Part shown: positions 15,221-23,183 of the stretch, in pieces | Layout of the letters: each line of letters starts with the position of its first letter | How positions within the stretch are numbered: position 1 is the stretch's first letter | Assembly (NCBI GenBank): GCA_035576005.1 | Contig: DATLXH010000180.1 | Span: 1 to 31,842 of the forward strand | Length of the DNA: 31,842 bases | Origin: DATLXH01 sp035576005 | Lineage (GTDB): Bacteria; Acidobacteriota; Thermoanaerobaculia; Gp7-AA8 | Reading direction: 5' to 3' | The notes under the pieces: model-generated | Database searches by the model: none | The model's input: the letters and a program-made list of their open reading frames with translations, nothing else | Told to the model about the DNA's origin: nothing | Position numbers and translations under genes: made by a program

Positions 15221-15330
15221 CGGAGCGCCGGCTTCCAGCCGGCCGTACCGCCGGCATCTTGCCGGCTTTTTGTACAGGCCCGCGGCCGGCTGGAAGCCGG
15301 CGGTACGGCCGCCTGGAAGGCGGCGCTCCG
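15221..15330. repeat. GGAGCGCCGGCTTCCAGC fold-back repeat inside the suf operon, copy 1
   Basis: A 110-bp element beginning CGGAGCGCCGGCTTCCAGCC and ending GGCGGCGCTCCG, whose halves pair over roughly 35 bp with a few mismatches. It lies in the 225-bp gap between sufB and sufC. The reverse complement of 23072-23158 belongs to the same family, including the GCCGGCATCTTGCCGGC internal hairpin. Confidence 0.85.
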
Positions 15331-15402
15331 ATCTGTCCAACGAGGCTTCATTGGGAGCTTGGGCGGGCAACCAACACACAACACTGGAAATCGGAAACAG
15401 AC

Positions 15403-16173
15403 ATGCTTGAAATCAGAAATCTGAAAGCCAGAGTCGACGATAAGGAGATCCTGAAAGGATTGAACCTTACCGTGAACCCGGGCGAGATCCACGCAATCAT
15501 GGGGCAGAACGGTTCGGGCAAAAGTACGCTCGCGAACGTTCTAGCCGGAAGGCCTCGCTACGAAGTGACGGCAGGAGAAGTGCTCTTCGAGGGGAACGAT
15601 CTTCTCTCGATGTCTCCTGAAGCCCGCGCACGTGCAGGGCTCTTTCTTGCCTTCCAATATCCTGTGGAGATCGCGGGCGTGAACAATATTTACTTTCTGA
15701 AGGCCGCACTCAATGCCGCCAGAAAAGAGCAGGGACTCGAGGAACTTGACGCGATGGAGTTCCTCGGCCTGGCCCGCGAGAAGATGAAAGTCGTCGACAT
15801 GGACGAGAGTTTCATGAACCGCTCTGTCAACGAAGGGTTCTCAGGCGGGGAGAAGAAACGAAACGAGATCTTCCAGATGGCAGTCCTCGATCCCAAGCTC
15901 GCAATTCTCGACGAGACAGATTCGGGTCTCGACATCGATGCTCTCCGGATCGTTGCGGAGGGAGTGAACACACTCCGGAACGAGAAGCACTCGGTCATCG
16001 TCATCACACACTACCAGCGCCTTCTCGACTACCTCATTCCCGACTTCGTGCACGTCCTCCACGATGGCCAGATCGTGAGATCTGGCGGCAAAGAGCTCGC
16101 CTTGGAGCTCGAGAAGCGAGGCTACAGTTGGGTTGATGAGCTCTCGCTGGCGGGAGCGACGGCTCGCTCTTGA
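15403..16173 (+). CDS. sufC: Fe-S assembly ATPase SufC
   Basis: A 256-residue ABC-type ATPase that powers the SufBC2D complex. Walker A is GQNGSGKST, the signature is FSGGEKKRNE, and Walker B is LAILDETDSGLD, the SufC form. The ATG at 15403 (MLEIRNLKARVDDKEILKG) is the family start; an open frame extends upstream to 15205, but those 66 codons are translated repeat sequence. A GGAAA lies just before the ATG. Confidence 0.97.
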   Translation: MLEIRNLKARVDDKEILKGLNLTVNPGEIHAIMGQNGSGKSTLANVLAGRPRYEVTAGEVLFEGNDLLSMSPEARARAGLFLAFQYPVEIAGVNNIYFLKAALNAARKEQGLEELDAMEFLGLAREKMKVVDMDESFMNRSVNEGFSGGEKKRNEIFQMAVLDPKLAILDETDSGLDIDALRIVAEGVNTLRNEKHSVIVITHYQRLLDYLIPDFVHVLHDGQIVRSGGKELALELEKRGYSWVDELSLAGATARS

Positions 16174-16199
16174 AGCGAAACGTCGGAATCAAACAGATC

Positions 16200-17519
16200 A
16201 TGAGTCAGATGCTGGAAGAAGTGCGTGGTGAGCCCGTGACGATCTCAGAGCTCGCCAGTCAACGACTTGGCCGGGCGACATGGCTGGATGCGATCCGCGA
16301 GGCGGCCTTCGACCGCTTTACGGCGCACGGCTTCCCGACTCCCGCCAAGGAGACGTGGAAATACACGAACCTGAGCGGTCTGTCGAAGCTTGTGCTGGAC
16401 CGTGTCAGGGAGAAAAGTGTCGTAGCTGTCGAGCAGGTTCGTCTGCGCGAATCGGTTCTGGGGGGAGAGAAGACTTCGGTCGAGCTCGTATTTGTCGACG
16501 GACATCTCGAACGAGAGCTCTCCTCGCGCGGTGAGCTTCCCGGACTCACGACCATCATGCCGCTGTCGGAAGCTCTGGAAGCTGAGACCAACGGGTTGAA
16601 AGAATCCCTGATGGAACAGATCAGCGATCCACTGGTCGACCTCAACACCTCGCTGTTCGAAGATGGTGCTTACATTCACATCCCCGCCGGGATCGTCATC
16701 TCTTCCCCGATCCATCTCGTCTTTCTTTCATCAGGACAAGGGATGTCGAATCCGCGTGTGGTGATTCGTGCGGACGGAGGATCCCAGGTCTCGGTGGTTG
16801 AGACATTCGCGGGGCCGCGAGATTCGTCGTACTTCACCAACGCCGTCACGACGATCCTCGCTGGTAATGGAAGTGTGATCGATCACTATCGCCTGCAGCG
16901 CGAAGGAAACGAGGCCTTTCACATCTCGAATCTGCGGATCCGTCAGTCGCGGTCGAGCACAGTCACTTCGCACGTGGTGTCGCTTGGCGCGCGGCTGTCG
17001 CGCCAGCAGATCGAGGCTGCATTGCAGGGTGAGGGAGCGAGTGTGACACTCAACGGACTGTTCATTCTCAACGGGCGGCAGCACGCGGACCACAACACCA
17101 TCATCGACCACCAGAGCCCTCATTCCGAGAGCTCCGAGTTTTACAAAGGGATCCTCGACGGCCAGTCACGTGGGATTTTCGATGGAAAGATCATCGTGAG
17201 GAAGGACGCTCAGAAGACGAGCTCACGCCAGGTGAACCGGAATCTTCTACTCTCACCAACGGCGATCGTCGACTCGAAGCCTCAGCTCGAGATCCACGCG
17301 GACGACGTTAAGTGTAACCACGGCTCGACGATCGGTCAGATCGATGAGGACGCGCTTTTTTACATGCAGGCGCGAGGAATTGGCAGCGCGGAAGCGAGAA
17401 ACCTTCTGATGTATGCGTTCGCCAGCGAGGTGGTGGAACGGATGAAAATCGAGCCCGTGAGAGATCAGCTGCAGACAGATCTGCTGCAAAGACTGGGCGG
17501 CGGAGCGGGAGCGCTATGA
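16200..17519 (+). CDS. sufD: Fe-S assembly protein SufD
   Basis: About 439 residues, SufB paralogue and partner in SufBC2D. The N-terminal region contains TPAKETWKYTNLSGL, a typical SufD phrase. The C-terminal core has SRGIFDGKIIVRKDAQKTSS, DDVKCNHGSTIGQID and LFYMQARGI, including the conserved Cys-x-His of SufD. Two starts are possible: ATG at 16200, or TTG at 16170 that overlaps the sufC stop as TTGA. I take the ATG. Its stop overlaps the sufS start (ATGA). Confidence 0.95.
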   Translation: MSQMLEEVRGEPVTISELASQRLGRATWLDAIREAAFDRFTAHGFPTPAKETWKYTNLSGLSKLVLDRVREKSVVAVEQVRLRESVLGGEKTSVELVFVDGHLERELSSRGELPGLTTIMPLSEALEAETNGLKESLMEQISDPLVDLNTSLFEDGAYIHIPAGIVISSPIHLVFLSSGQGMSNPRVVIRADGGSQVSVVETFAGPRDSSYFTNAVTTILAGNGSVIDHYRLQREGNEAFHISNLRIRQSRSSTVTSHVVSLGARLSRQQIEAALQGEGASVTLNGLFILNGRQHADHNTIIDHQSPHSESSEFYKGILDGQSRGIFDGKIIVRKDAQKTSSRQVNRNLLLSPTAIVDSKPQLEIHADDVKCNHGSTIGQIDEDALFYMQARGIGSAEARNLLMYAFASEVVERMKIEPVRDQLQTDLLQRLGGGAGAL

Positions 17520-18778
17520 GCTCGGCGGCACAGGTGACTTTCAGCGAACCGCTGGCATCCACGTTCGACGTACATCGCATTCGCGAGGATTTCCCGATCC
17601 TCCGATCCACCGTCCGTGGAAAGCCGCTGGTTTATCTCGACAATGCGGCCACGACGCAGAAGCCGCGGCAGGTGATCGATCGGATTGTGCGCTACTACAG
17701 TGAAGAGAACTCCAACGTCCATCGCGGAGTGCATTTCCTCAGTGAAGTGGCGACGAATCATTACGAGGGAGCGCGGAAAACGATTCAGAAGTTCCTCAAC
17801 GCTGCGTCTGAGCGCGAGATCGTGTTCGTCAAGGGGACGACGGAAGCGGTCAATCTGGTCGCTGCAACGTTCGGGCGTACGAACGTCGGCGCTGGAGACG
17901 AAGTGCTCATATCCGCAATCGAGCATCACTCGAACATCGTTCCGTGGCAGATGCTCTGTGAGGAGAAAGGAGCGACGTTACGGATTGCTCCGGCAAATGA
18001 TCTCGGAGAGATCGACATCGACGGGTTTCGTGAGCTGCTGGGTGAGCGGACGAAGATCGTCTCGATCATTCACATCTCCAATGCGCTGGGGACCATCAAC
18101 CCGATCAAAGAGATGATCGCGCTCGCTCACGAGCGAGGCATTCCGGTCATGATCGACGGCGCTCAGGGGGTACCGCACGGGAAAGTCGATGTCCAGGATC
18201 TCGACTGCGATTTCTACGCGTTCTCCGGCCACAAGGTCTACGGACCCACCGGTATCGGCGCTCTCTACGCGAAGGAGCGTCTTCTCGAAGCGATGCCTCC
18301 GTATCAGGGTGGTGGGGACATGATTCTCTCTGTCACCTATGAGAAGACTTCGTACAACGCTCTCCCATATAAATTTGAAGCTGGAACACCAAATATCGCC
18401 GGAGCGATCGGCCTGGCAGCAGCGCTCGACTACGTTTCGACCATTGGCGCGGAGACGATCACCGCTCATGAGAATGAGCTTCTCCGCTACGGGACCGAGC
18501 AACTCCTCACGATCGACAGCCTCAGAATCATCGGGACGTCGAAGAACAAGGCCAGCGTCATCTCTTTTGTTCTGGAGGGCGCTCATCCTCACGACATCGG
18601 TACGATCGTTGACGCGGAAGGTGTGGCGATCCGTACGGGACATCACTGTGCCCAGCCTCTCATGCTCCGCTTCAAGGTGCCGGCCACGGCGCGCGCGTCG
18701 TTCGCGATTTACAACACGCGAGAGGAGATCGATGCTCTGGTGGCGTCGGTGAGGAAAGTTGTCGAGGTGTTCGCCTGA
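17516..18778 (+). CDS. sufS: Cysteine desulfurase SufS
   Basis: A 420-residue group II PLP cysteine desulfurase that releases sulfur from cysteine as a persulfide. The PLP lysine is in FSGHKVYGPTGIGALY, the active cysteine in IRTGHHCAQPLMLRF, and YLDNAATTQKPR and NVHRGVHFLSE are family blocks. The start overlaps sufD by 4 nt and the stop overlaps the sufU start by 1 nt (TGATG). It is expected to pass sulfur to the SufU encoded next. Confidence 0.97.
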   Translation: MSSAAQVTFSEPLASTFDVHRIREDFPILRSTVRGKPLVYLDNAATTQKPRQVIDRIVRYYSEENSNVHRGVHFLSEVATNHYEGARKTIQKFLNAASEREIVFVKGTTEAVNLVAATFGRTNVGAGDEVLISAIEHHSNIVPWQMLCEEKGATLRIAPANDLGEIDIDGFRELLGERTKIVSIIHISNALGTINPIKEMIALAHERGIPVMIDGAQGVPHGKVDVQDLDCDFYAFSGHKVYGPTGIGALYAKERLLEAMPPYQGGGDMILSVTYEKTSYNALPYKFEAGTPNIAGAIGLAAALDYVSTIGAETITAHENELLRYGTEQLLTIDSLRIIGTSKNKASVISFVLEGAHPHDIGTIVDAEGVAIRTGHHCAQPLMLRFKVPATARASFAIYNTREEIDALVASVRKVVEVFA

Positions 18779-19227
18779 TGTCAGACCTCAGAGAGCTGTA
18801 TCAGCAGGTCATCCTTGATCACAACAAGAACCCGAGAAACTTCAAAAAGCTCGAGAGCGCGAATCGGACTGCTGAGGGATACAACCCTCTTTGTGGCGAT
18901 CACTACACGTTCTTCGTTCAGATGGAAGGTGAGACGATTCAGGACCTGGGGTTTCAAGGTGCAGGATGCGCCATTTCGAAGGCGTCGGCATCAGTCATGA
19001 GCTCGATTCTGAAGGGAAAGACCCGGGACGAAGCGCATACGCTCTTCGACGGCTTTCATAAAATGATCAAAGGCGAAGTGAAACCGGATGAGGTCGGACA
19101 AATGGGTCGGCTGGCGGCGTTTTCGGGAGTGTCGGAGTTTCCTACCCGAATCAAATGCGCCTCGCTCGCATGGCACACGATGAACAGCGTCCTGAACGAG
19201 GACGAGTCGGTCGTGACCACGGAGTAA
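18778..19227 (+). CDS. sufU: SufU-type zinc sulfurtransferase
   Basis: A 149-residue SufU/IscU-fold protein. The zinc ligands C39 and D41 (NPLCGD), C64 (GAGCAISKAS) and C127 (RIKCASLAW) are all present. The extra segment GEVKPDEVGQMGRLAAFSGVSEFP between the last two is the insertion that separates SufU from IscU. SufU takes the persulfide from SufS and hands it to SufB. It is translationally linked to sufS. Confidence 0.95.
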   Translation: MSDLRELYQQVILDHNKNPRNFKKLESANRTAEGYNPLCGDHYTFFVQMEGETIQDLGFQGAGCAISKASASVMSSILKGKTRDEAHTLFDGFHKMIKGEVKPDEVGQMGRLAAFSGVSEFPTRIKCASLAWHTMNSVLNEDESVVTTE

Positions 19228-19253
19228 GAGTAGCCAGAAAATTCAAGAAATCG

Positions 19254-19365
19254 CGTCATCCTGAGGAGCGCTTTCGCGATGAAGGATCTCAGAATGCGAC
19301 GCGGTGCAATCAGGCGTTTGTCCATCTTGAGATCCTTCGTTGCAGAAGCGCTCCTCAGGATGACG
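19254..19365. repeat. CGTCATCCTGAGGAGC fold-back repeat in the suf operon, copy 2
   Basis: Arms 19254-19291 and 19328-19365 pair over 38 positions with four mismatches (CGTCATCCTGAGGAGCGCTT ... AAGCGCTCCTCAGGATGACG). It occupies the gap between sufU and sufT. In RNA it would be a very stable hairpin and could cut or protect the operon transcript at this point. Confidence 0.9.
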
Positions 19366-19386
19366 TGAGGATCGGAAAGGAAAACT

Positions 19387-19929
19387 ATGCGAGAAGCAGT
19401 TGAGATTTCGAGAGATTGCGAGGCCGTTCTCATTCCGAGCGGAGAAAAGGTTCTTGTTCCCAAGGGAACGCACGCGTCCATTACCCAGTCGCTCGGTGAC
19501 GCCTACACGATCATCACCGATCGCGGGATGATGGTGCGACTCTCAGGTCAGGAGGTCGAAGCTATCGGCAAGGTTCCGCCGGCAGCGGTGCAGACCGAGG
19601 GCAACGTCACACCTGAGGAGTTGGAGACGCTGGTGTGGGATCAGTTGAAGACGTGCTACGACCCCGAGATCCCGATCAATATCGTCGAGCTAGGTCTCGT
19701 CTATCTCTGCAGCGTGACGCCTGTTGACGGAGGCCACAACGTAGAAGTGAAGATGACCCTCACAGCTCCAGGCTGCGGGATGGGACCGGTACTGGCTACG
19801 GATGTGGAAGGGAAGGTGCGGTCGCTGCCGACAGTAAAGGACGCAAACGTTCAGGTCGTATTCGATCCCGCCTGGGACCGCAGCATGATGAGCGACGCAG
19901 CGAAGCTGCAGCTCGGCATGATGTGGTGA
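19387..19929 (+). CDS. sufT: Fe-S maturation protein SufT (MIP18/DUF59 family)
   Basis: A 180-residue SufT. The N-terminal extension EAVLIPSGEKVLVPKGTHASITQSLGDAYTII is the SufT-specific part. The MIP18/DUF59 domain follows with YDPEIPINIVELGLVYLC, MTLTAPGCGMGPVLATDVE and FDPAWDRSMMSDAAKLQLGM. SufT helps mature iron-sulfur proteins downstream of the scaffold. It is the last gene of the operon, separated from sufU by a fold-back repeat. An AGGAAAA lies just before the ATG. Confidence 0.93.
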   Translation: MREAVEISRDCEAVLIPSGEKVLVPKGTHASITQSLGDAYTIITDRGMMVRLSGQEVEAIGKVPPAAVQTEGNVTPEELETLVWDQLKTCYDPEIPINIVELGLVYLCSVTPVDGGHNVEVKMTLTAPGCGMGPVLATDVEGKVRSLPTVKDANVQVVFDPAWDRSMMSDAAKLQLGMMW

Positions 19930-19945
19930 GCTAGCCCTATGAGAT

Positions 19946-20283
19946 AGCCCGCATTTCTCACAGACCTTCGCCGCCATTCACTGCCGCAGGCAGTGTCATC
20001 CGAGCGAGAGAACAGCGGGGACGCTGATGAAGAGGTGATGACACGCGGAGGGACTCGCGCCCGTAGGGGCGAATCCCTCTCCCCGGCGGGGAGAGGGTGG
20101 TCGCGTCGAGCGACAGGGAGAGGGGCCGCGAGAGATACGAAGACCTCGCCCTTTTCTACGGACTGGCGAGACTTTCACGCCCCTCTCCCTGCTTCGCTCC
20201 GCTCGCTTCCCTCTCCCCGCCGGGGAGAGGGATACGCCGCTTCGCGGCTCAACGTCGTGACAAAGGTCTGTGAGAAATGCGGC
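19946..20283. mobile_element. MITE-like element with 20-bp terminal inverted repeats
   Basis: CCGCATTTCTCACAGACCTT at 19949-19968 is an exact reverse complement of 20263-20282. Between them lie a short unit shared with 6756-6810 and the 225-bp repeat copy 2. The same terminal module closes other repeats in this window. It has no coding capacity. A target-site duplication was not evident by eye. Confidence 0.6.
20029..20253 (+). repeat. 226-bp dispersed repeat, copy 2
   Basis: About 95% identical by eye to 3865-4090 in the same orientation, including both CCCTCTCCCC / GGGGAGAGGG hairpins. Unlike copy 1 it is flanked on both sides by the GAGAAATGCGGG tail module. Confidence 0.85.
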
Positions 20284-20294
20284 CCAGGTCCGTT

Positions 20295-20747
20295 CTACTT
20301 GTGGTCTTTGAGGAAAGTCCACTGGCCGATCGGATGGCCTGCCTGAAGTTGCTGCGCCTGCAGAAAGCCGTCAATGGTTGCGCCCACGGCGACAAGACCG
20401 ATGCCGAGACCGCACGTCGGAACGCCGAGAACGAGCGCCACCACGATGGTGGCAATCCCTTTCTGCCACTGGCCCATGACGAAGTAACCAACGCAGACCA
20501 GCACCAGATTCAGCACGAGGATGATGACCGGATCTCGCGCTGGATTCGGCGGATAAATCAGGTCACCGCTGCTCCCTGCCGGAGGTGGTGTGGAGCCCAT
20601 CGGAGGCGGTGGAGGTGGGGTGTAGGAACCGCTTCCCCCAGCCGGTGGTGGAGGCGGGTTGTAGGAAGCACCGCCGCCCGGCGGCGGCGTTGATCCAGGT
20701 GGTGGAGGAGGAGTGTAAGAACCGTCGCTGCTCATATTGTTGTCCAT
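20295..20747 (-). CDS. Proline-rich membrane protein
   Basis: A 150-residue protein. Residues 1-65 are low-complexity Pro/Gly/Ser with repeated SYTPPPPP and SYNPPPPP units. Two hydrophobic segments follow (VIILVLNLVLVCVGYFVMGQ and IATIVVALVLGVPTCGLGIGLVAVGA), then a short tail. The hydrophobic part has the look of TM2-type small membrane proteins. It starts 9 bp after the neighbouring proline-rich gene and is surely in the same transcript. The disordered N-terminus probably faces the cytoplasm and may bind partners; the function is unknown. Confidence 0.75.
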   Translation of the reverse strand: MDNNMSSDGSYTPPPPPGSTPPPGGGASYNPPPPPAGGSGSYTPPPPPPMGSTPPPAGSSGDLIYPPNPARDPVIILVLNLVLVCVGYFVMGQWQKGIATIVVALVLGVPTCGLGIGLVAVGATIDGFLQAQQLQAGHPIGQWTFLKDHK

Positions 20748-20756
20748 AGAGACTCC

Positions 20757-21221
20757 TTACATCTTGTCGGCAAAGTCGCTGATGACGGGAAACCGAAGTC
20801 TCTCACCTTTGAGACCCTTCATGATTCCCATGATGCAGAGTGCGAGATAGCCGAGCCAGAGAACACACGACACGAAAGAGAGTCCGCAACCAACAGCCGC
20901 CGGCATGAAGTGTTGAACCACGGCCCACAGAATGATGATGACCACGTAAGCAACGAACAAGGCGAGTCCGTTGCGCGCATGCCACTGCACTTCGCGATCA
21001 TCTTTCTTCACGAAGAGCGGGATGAGGGCGAGGATGCCAAGGTAGGCGAGAACGATCATGATCGTTCGGTCCGAGCTGGCCGGTCCCGAAGGTGGAGCAG
21101 GTGGCGGGGGAATGTACGCGCCGCCCCCCCCCGGAGGTGGAGGTGGATTGTAAGAACCGCCACCTGTGGGCGGTGGTGGCGTGTACGCCGGCGGAACTGA
21201 TGGCGGGGGCATGTCGCTCAT
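20757..21221 (-). CDS. Proline-rich DUF4870-like membrane protein
   Basis: A 154-residue protein. Residues 1-48 are Pro/Gly-rich (AYTPPPPTGGGSYNPPPPP), then a DUF4870-like membrane domain: TIMIVLAYLGILALIPLFVKK, the motif VQWHARNGLALFVAYVVIIIL, and a last helix LWLGYLALCIMGIMKGL. The HARNGLALF phrase is the hallmark of that family, whose role is not established. The N-terminal repeat units match those of the next gene although the membrane domains are unrelated. Confidence 0.8.
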   Translation of the reverse strand: MSDMPPPSVPPAYTPPPPTGGGSYNPPPPPGGGGAYIPPPPAPPSGPASSDRTIMIVLAYLGILALIPLFVKKDDREVQWHARNGLALFVAYVVIIILWAVVQHFMPAAVGCGLSFVSCVLWLGYLALCIMGIMKGLKGERLRFPVISDFADKM

Positions 21222-21384
21222 GCGGTCTCCTCAAAGCTGTTTTTTGACTTGGTGTTCGCGAATGTTAACAGAGAGTGCTCACGAAGGAGAATGCAGGGAT
21301 CCGGAATCTCGGATGACGGGACTGTTGCCCGACTTCGCTCTCATCATCGCTTCGTCATCCTTAGCGAATGCCCGGAAGTGCTCC

Positions 21385-23046
21385 TTAAACACGCGGCACT
21401 CTTCGTCGGGCAATCTCGAGAGGAACGGTTCCCAGTACCAGAGACACGACCAGTGCAGTCACGGCGGGACCGTAGCTTTGTGCGAATCCACCGCTCACAC
21501 CATCTCCGAAGATGCTGGCAAAAAGGAATCGATGGACCGGTCGCGCGATGAGCACCATCATCAGCCCGACGTAGATCATCGAGAGCGCCATGTACGCAAA
21601 TCCACCGAGCGAGAGCCCTACCTGAAGAGGGTTCTCGCTCGCAAAGTTCGGTGACCATCCCCCCATCCCCACTCCAAGTGAGACCAGGGTGAAGGTGGTC
21701 ACGACGGAGCCCACCATCGTGTAGATCCAGACGGCGCCGGGAGCATCCAGCAGCAGGTTCGCCATAGCGGTAAGGAAGGTCGAAAGCAAAAGGAGAGGAG
21801 CCGCGTACACCAGGACCTTCACTTTCAGAAAGTCTCCGTAAGGGATCGGGGACGTCTGCATCAACCAGAAGGCGCGCCCTTCAGCGGAAACGGAGGGGTA
21901 GGCGAAGCGGAGCGAGATCGCTGCGATCACAAAACCAGCCATGCCGACGTTCGCGTAGGCCACCAGCGTCGCTCTTGCGTCACCGGCGAGTGGAAGCATC
22001 CTGATGTTGTAGAGGTAAATGAAAAGAAGGGCGATCATCATGAAGAGCTGCGACCACTGCCCCGCGTCCCGTGTCACGACGCGGATCTCCTTTCCCATCA
22101 ATGCGCGGATGGGCGGAGTGGCGCGTGACATCAGGCGGTCGATCAGGCTGGTCACGAGCCTCGAGCCGGCAGCCGAAGGGGCGAGGGTCTCGCGTGCCCG
22201 GACGAACGCCGCAAAATAGATGAAACGAGCAGTCGCGAGAAAGAGCAATGTCGAAAGAGCTGCGAGCAGCGCGAGTTTGCCGGTTCCTGCCACCGACGGT
22301 CGCTCGCCCTGGATCGAGCTCGTCACCCATTCTGCGAGCCAGTTTCCCGGGAGATAATCGGCAGCTGGAAGCTCGATCTGCTGGAGGACGACTACGAGGT
22401 CGTCAGTGCGCACATCCTGAAAGAGCCGCTCCGGCCGCGTCATTCTGAATCCCACGACAGCGACGGTGAAGGTGATGAGGGCGAGTGTGACAGCGACCTG
22501 ATGCACCCGGCGAACAGGAAACAGACGGACCAGCAGCAGCACAATCGTGAGTGCGAGGTTGAGCGGGGTCAGCATCAGCAGGATCAGCCGGACCATCGCG
22601 CCCGCGACGAAGGTCCAGTGCATGTCGTATTGAGCGGCCAGGGCGACGAAGAGAGGGAAGAGAAAACAGGCCATGAGGTACGAGCTCTGGACTGCGCTCT
22701 TACCCCATCGCGCAACCACGATGCGCATCTTTCCCACCGGCGCCGCGTGATAGACCTCGAGATCGAGATCGGAGAAGAAGGAGCCGATGGCAACCGTCAG
22801 TGTGGAGAAAAACAGCACTGAGGTGGCTGTGAGAAACACCATGCCGAGGAGATTCTCGATCAGCCCGAGGGCAAAGAAGGGTGTGAGCGATTCGATCGTC
22901 GCGACCGACGAAAAGAGTTTGCGGAAGAGCGCGTAGTCGCCCCAGAGGAAGAGCGCGAACAGTGCGAAGACGACGGTCGCGCGGACCAGCAGAGACAGGT
23001 TGACCGGACGTAGTTTTGCGATCGCGATGTAAAGAGGCCAGAGCAT
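21385..23046 (-). CDS. Putative ABC exporter permease
   Basis: A 553-residue polytopic membrane protein with about twelve hydrophobic segments. The phrase FFSDLDLEVYHAAPVGKMRIVVARW after the third segment resembles large ABC-2-like exporter permeases. RALMGKEIRVVTRDAGQWSQ near the middle is the cytoplasmic start of a second half. No ATP-binding subunit is encoded next to it, so its ATPase is elsewhere. The ATG at 23046 is the first possible start, because an in-frame stop lies 12 nt before it; the upstream region is a fold-back repeat and no good ribosome site is visible. Confidence 0.75.
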   Translation of the reverse strand: MLWPLYIAIAKLRPVNLSLLVRATVVFALFALFLWGDYALFRKLFSSVATIESLTPFFALGLIENLLGMVFLTATSVLFFSTLTVAIGSFFSDLDLEVYHAAPVGKMRIVVARWGKSAVQSSYLMACFLFPLFVALAAQYDMHWTFVAGAMVRLILLMLTPLNLALTIVLLLVRLFPVRRVHQVAVTLALITFTVAVVGFRMTRPERLFQDVRTDDLVVVLQQIELPAADYLPGNWLAEWVTSSIQGERPSVAGTGKLALLAALSTLLFLATARFIYFAAFVRARETLAPSAAGSRLVTSLIDRLMSRATPPIRALMGKEIRVVTRDAGQWSQLFMMIALLFIYLYNIRMLPLAGDARATLVAYANVGMAGFVIAAISLRFAYPSVSAEGRAFWLMQTSPIPYGDFLKVKVLVYAAPLLLLSTFLTAMANLLLDAPGAVWIYTMVGSVVTTFTLVSLGVGMGGWSPNFASENPLQVGLSLGGFAYMALSMIYVGLMMVLIARPVHRFLFASIFGDGVSGGFAQSYGPAVTALVVSLVLGTVPLEIARRRVPRV

Positions 23047-23071
23047 GACGCGAAGTCAGGATGACACGGTT

Positions 23072-23158
23072 GGAGCGCCGCCTTCCAGGCGGCACTGTTA
23101 CGGGAGCGGGAAAGCCGGCAAGATGCCGGCGGCACGGCCGGCTGGAAGCCGGCGCTCC
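23072..23158. repeat. GGAGCGCCGGCTTCCAGC fold-back repeat, copy 2 (inverted)
   Basis: Begins GGAGCGCCGCCTTCCAGGCGG and ends GGCTGGAAGCCGGCGCTCC. The reverse complement matches the element at 15221-15330, except that the centre of the loop differs. It lies between ddl and the permease gene. Confidence 0.85.
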
Positions 23159-23183
23159 TGCAGCGGGACGGAGTCGTTTCTAC

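Larger units (their letters stand above)
19930..20294. other. Convergent gap made of repeats
   Basis: The 365 bp between sufT (+) and the proline-rich membrane gene (-) are almost wholly the composite repeat at 19946-20283. I see no gene or recognisable terminator other than the repeat hairpins. Confidence 0.7.

Noticed and set aside
15205..15402. 66-codon N-terminal extension of SufC
   Set aside because: It is translated fold-back repeat; the family start MLEIRNLKAR at 15403 has its own ribosome site.
20910..21200. Arg/Trp-rich plus-strand frames opposite the proline-rich genes
   Set aside because: They are the complement of proline codons and show no independent features.
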